DNA of 49,662 bases. Origin: Chloroflexota bacterium. Its GTDB lineage: Bacteria; Chloroflexota; Anaerolineae; J102. The notes below the pieces were generated by a model. The model saw only the letters and a list, made by a program, of their open reading frames with translations. It was not told the origin of the DNA and did no database searches. The position numbers were made by a program, and so were the translations under genes. Location: NCBI GenBank assembly GCA_013151415.1, contig JAADII010000100.1:1-49662 (forward strand), written 5' to 3'. How positions within the stretch are numbered: position 1 is the first letter of the stretch; each line of letters opens with the position of its first letter. Below, piece after piece: positions 43,366-49,662 of this stretch.

Positions 43366-46300
43366 GAAGCGCGGGGCTTTTTGCGGCGCAAATATGTGCG
43401 CGCGGGGCATCCGCATATCATCGAATATGGCAAACGCAGCGGACAAACCGTGCAGCCGGTGGTGCGGGTGCGTTTCAATAGTGAATTCCGGTGTGAAGAT
43501 CCGTCCGGTGCGGCCGGATGCAATAACACAGGCCAATATCCTGACACGCCGTTGGATAACCAATGCTTAGCTTCGGGTTCGTGCAATAAGAACAGTCCCA
43601 CCTTTTGGAGTGCGCGACGACTTTCCAGCATACAGACGCAAGTGTACGAAAATGGGGTCTGGCGCACAGTGAGTCTGTACGATCTGGCGCAAAGTTTTCC
43701 CGATCCAGGCGGAAACAGTGAAAAGAAATTGTGGTTGGATAGCATCACGCGGCGGCCGGGGGGCGATTTCAATTGGAGCGCGTTCGAGCAGATGGAGGCC
43801 GAGTATTACGACGCCATGTCGGGCGTGGAGATCGGCAAAGTAAGTGATTATGGAGGCGGGGAATATGCGAAGCGCATTCATGACGGCGATTGGCTGAAGT
43901 TCGACAATGTGGACTTTGGGGCCGGGGCCGACAAGCTGATCTTGCGTATTGCAACCAAACGCAACAGCGGCTCGGTGAAAGTGCGGTTGGATAGCCCTAC
44001 CGGACAGGTCATTGCCACCTATAATGTGAGCAGCACAGGCGGTTGGGACGCGTGGAAAAGCCGCGAGGTGACCCTTTCCACTTCGGTGAGTGGAGTGAAG
44101 ACCATTTATGTGACTTTCGACTACAATAGCACCAGCACATTATTGCGCTTGAATTGGCTGCGCTTTACGCCCAGTAACCCGTTGCCGGGCTTGCCGGCCG
44201 TGCAGTACGAACCGGTGATGCTCAAGAATCGCTGGAGCGATGTGGCAACGTATCCCATGTATATGCCACGGCTGAAAAAGATCATCACCGAATTGGGCGG
44301 TGAGGTGGAGTTCAATTATGGTCAGAGCCACCCATGTCCGGCCAATATCGGCCCTCCCTACATTCGCGACCCCTATGATTGTTTTCCGGACCGACTGAGC
44401 TCGGGTGGCATCGACCTGTGGAACAAGTGGAAAGTGCTGAGCATGACGCTCTCTGATCCGGTGACGAGTCAGCCCACGCAGACCTACACCTATACCTATA
44501 GCGCACCCACCTACGCATATAATGATGAGATTTACGATCCCAACGGCTATTTCTGGAACGATTTTCGCGGCCACAAGATCGTTACGGTGAGCGATAGCAG
44601 TGGCGCCAAAACCGAATATCGTTTTTATCGAGGCATGGAGGGTGACAAGAAAAACGCGAACGGAGGCGTGCATCATGAAAACATCACGCTCAGCGATGGC
44701 AGCACGCGCACCGATTACAATTGGCTGAGCGGCATGACGGCCGAGGTGCGGCGGTTGAAGGCCGATGATACGGCTCTGACCCGCACCGTCACCTGGTACG
44801 AGTGGCAACAAACTTTAGACAGCTCCAATGAGGACCGCGAGGATCCGCATTGGGTGGATGTGGACAAGGTGGAGGAAACCGTCTACGGTAGTCAGACCAA
44901 GACCACGCGTACGGAATATGATTATGACAATTACGGCAATGTGACCTATGAGCGCCAGATGGGGGATGTGAGCGACGCGGCCGACAATCGCACCATGCAA
45001 TATGAATATGTGTACAACACGGCCGCGTATATGGTGGACCGGGTGAAGGCGGAGCGATTGTGGGCCGGGGACGTGAGCGCGTCGGCGCCCGGGACGCCGG
45101 GTCAGGAGAAGGCCCTGACCGAGTACGCCTACGACGGCCAGGCCATTGGCGCCGCGCCCACCCAAGGCAATCTCACGCTGACGCGAGCCTATAGCAGCAT
45201 CTCGCCCGACGTTTATCATGACAGCACGGCCGGTTATGATGCATTGGGTCGGGTGACCAGCGCCACCGACGCCAACGGGAACGCGACCACGACCAGCTAT
45301 GACCCCACCTATGGCTATGTGAGCCAGGTGACCAATGCCTTGGGCCACACCGTGAGCACGGTCGCGGACCCCGCCACCCACAAGCCCAAGCAAATTACGG
45401 ACGCCAACGGCCATGTGACCACCCTGGCCTACGACGAGTATCATCGTCTGACGCAAGTATGGCTGCCCACCGAGCCCACATCAGGCCCGGCCAGTTTCAC
45501 GTTCGAGTATCATCCTGAGGCGCGGCCGGCGTGGGTGAAGAGCAGCCAGTTGCAGGATGCAAGCAGCAGCCTCTATCTGGAAAGCTGGGCTTATGTGGAT
45601 GGCTTTGGCCGCAGCGTGCAAACGCAAACGCCCTCGGTCAACGCCGGCCAGCGCATCATCACCCAGACCGATTACAACAACACGGGCCAGGTTCTGCGCA
45701 GCAGTTCGGCCTATGAGTTTTCGGGCAATGCCGGGGACGACTGGCTTCCGCCCGTATGGAATGGCATCGCCAACTATCAGCAATTCGAGTATGACGAATT
45801 GGGCAATCAGACCAAGGTGGAAACGCGCTCGCATGGCAATATCCTTTTCAGCAGCCAAACGCAATACGACGCCTGGCGCACCGCGTTCACCGACGCTAAC
45901 GGACATCAGACCGAGCGCTTTGTGGATGCGTTTGGCCGGTTGCGTCAGGTGATCGAGCACAACAATACGGGCAACTACACCACCTATTACGACTACGATC
46001 TGGCCGGAAACCTGACGCAGGTGACCGATGCGGCCGGGAACATCACCACCCTGAGCTACGACTTGCTGGGCCGCAAAACCTCCATGACCGACCCGGACAT
46101 GGGGACGTGGACGTACCAGTACGATGGCGTGGGCAACCTGACCGCGCAGCAGGATGGTCGCGGCCTATGGCTGTATATGAGCTATGACGCGCTGAACCGG
46201 CTCACGGCCAAGCGCAAGGACAGCGCCGCCGGCCCGTTGTTGGCCGAGTATTTCTACGATGCGGCCGGCTACAAAGGCTTGCTGGAAAAGAGCAAGGCCT

Positions 46301-47693
46301 ACACTGCGGAGGGCGTGGTGGAGGTGCGGGCGTTGAGCTATGATGCGCGCAATCGCTTGACTCAGCAAGAATGGGTGATCCCGGGTGCGGGCGGCGGAAC
46401 CTTCCGCATGAGCTATAGCTATAATGCGGCCGACCAACGAACCACCGTGACCTATCCGGGCGGAAATAACGGCCAGATCGGCGAGCAAGTGAGCTATGGC
46501 TACAACAGCGTGGGACAACTGACGGCCGTCAGTGGCAATGGGGTGCAATACCTTTCCGCGGCCGCTTACAATCCCCTGGGCCAGGCCACGGAGCTGCGAC
46601 TGGACGCGGGGAGCAATGGCCTGTGGCGGAACTTCGACTACAATGCCGGCACATCGCGCCTGGAGACCCTGCGCGCAGGCAAAAACGCGAACCATGACGA
46701 CATCCAGAAGCTGAGCTTCACCTACGACAACGTGGGCAATGTGCTCAGCATCACCGACGCGCTCAACGCCAACCAGACCCAGACCTTTGGTTATGACTGG
46801 CTGAACCGGCTGACCTCGGCCGCCACCAACGCCGCGGGGACGGGACAGTACAACCATTCATACAGCTACGACGCCATCGGCAACATCACGGTCAAGGATG
46901 GCCAGAGCTACACCTATGGAAGCGGCAAGCCGCACGCGGTGACCGCGGCGCAGGGGAACAGCTACGGCTACGACGGCAACGGCAACATGATCACGCGGGT
47001 CATTGCGGGGGTGACGTATACGCTGAGCTATGATTACGAGAACCGGCTCATCGAGGTGAAGCAGGACGCGACCGTGGTGGCCACGTTCCTTTACGATGCG
47101 GACGGCAATCGGGTGAAGGGGACGGTGAGCGGCGCGACCACGGTGTACATTGCCGGCGTGTATGAATGGCAAAGCGGAGCCAGCACCAGCTATTACGAAG
47201 GCCCGACCGGCATCATCGCCCTGCGTCGCGCTGGACACGCGTCCGACAACGGCGTAAAATACCTATTGAGCGACCACCTCGGCTCCACCGGCGTGCTGGT
47301 GAACCAGGATGGCTCGGTCGCGGCACGGAACTATTATCATCCCTACGGCGACAATCGAGATGGCCCCTTTAGCGCCCTGACCACCAAACGCTTCACCGGC
47401 CAATATCACGAAGCCGCGCTGGGCCTGTACTTTTACAATGCCAGATGGTATGACCCCGCGCTGGGGCGCTTCACCCAGGCGGATACGCTCATTCCCTCTC
47501 CGGCCAATCCGCAGGCGTTCAATCGGTATGCGTATACGTTGAACAATCCGGTGCGGTATACCGACCCCAGCGGGCATCGGTTGTGTGAGACTGCAACAGA
47601 ACGCATCCCGACCCGCCGCCAAAAAGAAAACGGCCTCGAGATGGTGGCGGGAATGGTGGGAGCCATCCCGGTGGCGGCAAACGTCATCCGGTT

Positions 47694-48353
47694 TTCTTCG
47701 ATCCGGGACGATTTGGCTTCAAGCCTGGCGTCAATGTAGATCCGCTTCCGTTCCTCTTCTACCAGAATCCCTATCTATTCCACTTTACGGCCAGCGTAGA
47801 GTTCAATGGCGAATTACCGGCCTGGGCGGCGCGATTCATGTGCTTCACCACGGGTCAAGGTTGCATCCCCGATATTCCCGGAGCCGATGAGCATTATCCG
47901 GTGAGTTTCGAGATATATTATGACGCTTCTGATCCATATGAAGGAAAACGTTTGTGGGAAAGAGGCATTCGCACCCATGAAGGAGAGAGGTTATTGTTTG
48001 TCGCGTATTGGAGTGCGGGCGAGTATAACGGAGAGCAGGTGGCCGTGGAAGAGTTCATGTTCTGGGGGGCGGCATCCAATATTGTTCATTCTGGCACGGC
48101 CTATCTTGAACCAATTCTTGGCAGTCCCAATCGCCCCTTGTGGAATAAAGAGCCGTTGACATGGCAATCAGCAGGCTATGCAGTTAATGGCAAGCGTCTT
48201 GATTCCTTAATCGCAAACCAAGTACAAGTACGATTTGAAACTATTCAGACCGGGCCGTATACAATTCGCACTACAGGAACGTTCATTTTTGCTGGAAGAA
48301 AACAAGGACGCATTGTTCTCGAAGGCTCATGCAGTATCGAAGCATGTTTTTGA
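47694..48353 (+). pseudogene. Displaced C-terminal segment of the Rhs protein (possible tip domain)
   Basis: Protein-like sequence (FFDPGRFGFKPGVNVDPLPF... through to GSCSIEACF) continues in a different frame directly after the Rhs core end. No start codon exists between 47589 and the internal ATG at 47838, so the upstream ~48 residues can only be expressed by fusion with the Rhs frame. A third frame break between 47589 and 47694 is the simplest explanation. Rhs proteins normally end in a variable domain after the DPSGH motif, which is where this lies. The segment has no recognised toxin motif; it contains several Cys and is beta-rich. Alternatively a 171-residue protein starts at 47838. Confidence 0.6.
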
Positions 48354-48373
48354 AGGAGAAGAAGTTCGCATCT

Positions 48374-49662
48374 ATGAAGAAAATCTTGTTGATCTCCCTC
48401 TTAGCTTTGACAACACTTCTTATTCTCGCAGGATGCAATCCACCTGTTTTGGGGAATGACCCTTTTTTCCCTGATATACATCTTCCTGGAAAACAGCTTA
48501 ATACAAACGAATTTGAGCCATATGTCCTGGCCTATTGTTGGGTGGCAACTGACTATGATGCGTTTGGTGATGCTCGCACCGACATCATCATTCGTTTTGA
48601 TGACAATCATTCGGTGCGCGCTACATATCCGACAACACCACCCACTACACCTGTGAGTATGGGATGTTTAGGAGCACGTGAAGTAATAAGAACAGGCCTA
48701 TACGGCTTGAAATGGAGAAACGATTTTGGACAACTTACCATGTTCGGTTCAGCAAAAGGGTTACGAGGCGATAACTTCTACTTTGTGCAACTGCCATCGA
48801 CGCAGGAGAAGGTGTTGGAAACAACACCGATATGGGACCATGAACGATATTTTTATGATCCAGCCAGCCTTTCTTGGTCTCCTACAGAAGAATGGTTGGT
48901 GACCGATGGCATTGATGCAGACAGCCCTCTCTTTGGCGCCAACATCTGGTTGTATAACCCTGAAACCAGAGAAGGACGACAACTCACCGACATCCAACGC
49001 CTCTCTCCATACATGAACAACCCGACTTGGTCGCCCGATGGGGGCTATATTGCTTTTCTCTATGGCCCCGAACCCAGCGGTCTCGGCATCATTCGCTTGT
49101 CGGATAATCGTCAAATTGATTTGACGCCTGAAACCAGTTCCGAAATTGCATCGTGGCGCTTCAAATTAGGCGAAACCTTTGGCATCTACGACAACGTCAT
49201 GGGCATTTCGGCAGAAGAAGCTCTGCAATTCTATTTGCAGGATATAGCTGAACCGCAATGGGACACACTTAGAAAACGCATCATCTTCCCCGCTCCTACA
49301 GGAAAAAATCGGGTTGCACTCTTCTCGGTGGGATATGAAGGCGCTGATTTACAAGAGCTGTTCCCGACGCTCCAAGGCTTGATGAGTTTGCCTAAACTCT
49401 CTCCAAGCGGTGACAAGCTGGCCTTTGTGCGTTATGAAGGGTGGAATAAGCGAGACCGCGCCGAGATTCTCGTCTACGATTGGGTTAGCAAAAGACTCAA
49501 CTCCCTGGTCGTGTTGCCTGCGCCGAACAACGGAGAGGAGTTATATATCAGTGGCATGGACTGGACGCCGGATGGAAACTACTTGGCCTTCAGTTCCAAT
49601 CATGGCGGCGAGTCGGACATTTATGTCGTGACGGTCGATGGCGTCGCCTGGGTGAATCTGAC
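48374..49662 (+). CDS. TolB-like beta-propeller lipoprotein (partial, runs off window)
   Basis: An open frame of 429 codons continues past the window edge. The signal peptide MKKILLISLLALTTLLILAGC has a clear lipobox with Cys21. Propeller blade signatures of the PD40/TolB type appear as TWSPDGGYIAFLYG, KLSPSGDKLAFVRY and DWTPDGNYLAFSSNHGG. AAGGAGAAG lies 13 bp upstream of the ATG. It begins 20 bp after the displaced Rhs tail. The protein is probably anchored on the outer face of the membrane; a link to the Rhs protein is suggested only by position. Confidence 0.88.
   Translation, partial: MKKILLISLLALTTLLILAGCNPPVLGNDPFFPDIHLPGKQLNTNEFEPYVLAYCWVATDYDAFGDARTDIIIRFDDNHSVRATYPTTPPTTPVSMGCLGAREVIRTGLYGLKWRNDFGQLTMFGSAKGLRGDNFYFVQLPSTQEKVLETTPIWDHERYFYDPASLSWSPTEEWLVTDGIDADSPLFGANIWLYNPETREGRQLTDIQRLSPYMNNPTWSPDGGYIAFLYGPEPSGLGIIRLSDNRQIDLTPETSSEIASWRFKLGETFGIYDNVMGISAEEALQFYLQDIAEPQWDTLRKRIIFPAPTGKNRVALFSVGYEGADLQELFPTLQGLMSLPKLSPSGDKLAFVRYEGWNKRDRAEILVYDWVSKRLNSLVVLPAPNNGEELYISGMDWTPDGNYLAFSSNHGGESDIYVVTVDGVAWVNL

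Larger units (their letters stand above)
41891..47739 (+). pseudogene. Secreted Rhs/YD-repeat protein gene, frame-disrupted
   Basis: Correcting two lesions would give a protein of about 1946 residues. The ATG at 41891 follows AAGGAGG (41878-41884), the best ribosome binding site here. Its frame meets the downstream signal peptide only if the C8 run at 41909-41916 loses one base, giving MFNRLSPPRKSVLIVRMLLA... Without that, an ATG at 41940 starts the long frame but lacks a Shine-Dalgarno sequence. A 7-bp duplication at 43352-43365 then shifts frame in the SpvB-like region. The rest reads 43366-47739: SpvB-like N-terminus (QYDSGGIDGMSQAK), many YD repeats and the Rhs core end GLYFYNARWYDPALGRFTQAD. 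Such proteins form shells or surface adhesins and toxins. Confidence 0.88.

Noticed and set aside
43381..43384. Independent start for the 1452-codon second half of the Rhs gene
   Set aside because: It is a TTG without a ribosome binding site, in the middle of a conserved SpvB-like region that continues smoothly once the 7-bp duplication is removed.

Overview
The window looks like a bacterial chromosome fragment, probably from the phylum Chloroflexota (Anaerolineae-like). This is inferred from the gene mix: an acetyl-CoA synthetase/acyl-CoA dehydrogenase/ThrH operon, a WS/DGAT acyltransferase, a GT39-type membrane glycosyltransferase, a TGS-containing nucleoside kinase, a huge secreted YD-repeat protein and TolB-like lipoproteins. 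No rRNA or single marker gene settles the lineage. Most of the window is GC-rich housekeeping sequence. Two stretches are visibly lower in GC and look acquired: a three-gene cassette at about 3.9-7.1 kb and a peptide natural-product cluster at about 12.1-27.3 kb.

Layout. 0-3.7 kb: MurQ, a YwiC-like membrane protein and a nucleoside kinase. 3.9-7.15 kb: a translationally coupled minus-strand trio (two unknown proteins and a ComEC-type metallo-beta-lactamase-fold protein) with a perfect palindromic operator upstream, flanked by imperfect direct and inverted repeats. 7.2-11.8 kb: a minus-strand operon for acetyl-CoA synthetase, acyl-CoA dehydrogenase and ThrH, plus an unknown protein. 12.1-27.3 kb: a streptolysin S-like azol(in)e peptide (TOMM/LAP) cluster. 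27.3-37.4 kb: DUF2007, WS/DGAT, glycosyltransferase, SGNH hydrolase, molybdopterin oxidoreductase, MinD-like ATPase and GAF protein. 37.6-38.1 kb: a three-tRNA operon (Gly, Ser, Ser) with a good promoter and terminator. 38.2-41.6 kb: a methyltransferase and an AmmeMemoRadiSam-type radical SAM enzyme split by a 445-residue intein. 41.6-48.4 kb: a disrupted Rhs/YD-repeat gene. 48.4 kb to the end: a TolB-like lipoprotein running off the window.

The TOMM cluster is the main discovery. A sigma70 promoter overlapped by a perfect palindrome drives a membrane protein, a winged-helix regulator and an ABC-2 exporter. Then come a radical SAM/SPASM enzyme, a SagB-type FMN dehydrogenase, a SagC-like E1/RRE protein, a SagD-like YcaO cyclodehydratase and two CPBP membrane proteases. 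Two 41-residue precursor peptides follow, with leaders resembling SagA (FxxxB motif and PGG end) and 17-residue cores made almost only of Cys, Ser and Thr. After these come a small membrane protein and a MacB-like ATPase/permease/HlyD lipoprotein export system. The precursors sit in tandem-duplicated cassettes, each bounded by the same 16-bp inverted repeat and each followed by a hairpin.

Other notable points are the intein placed exactly before the third cluster cysteine of a radical SAM enzyme, heptanucleotide-register repeats in many spacers, and a matching 7-bp duplication that breaks the Rhs gene.
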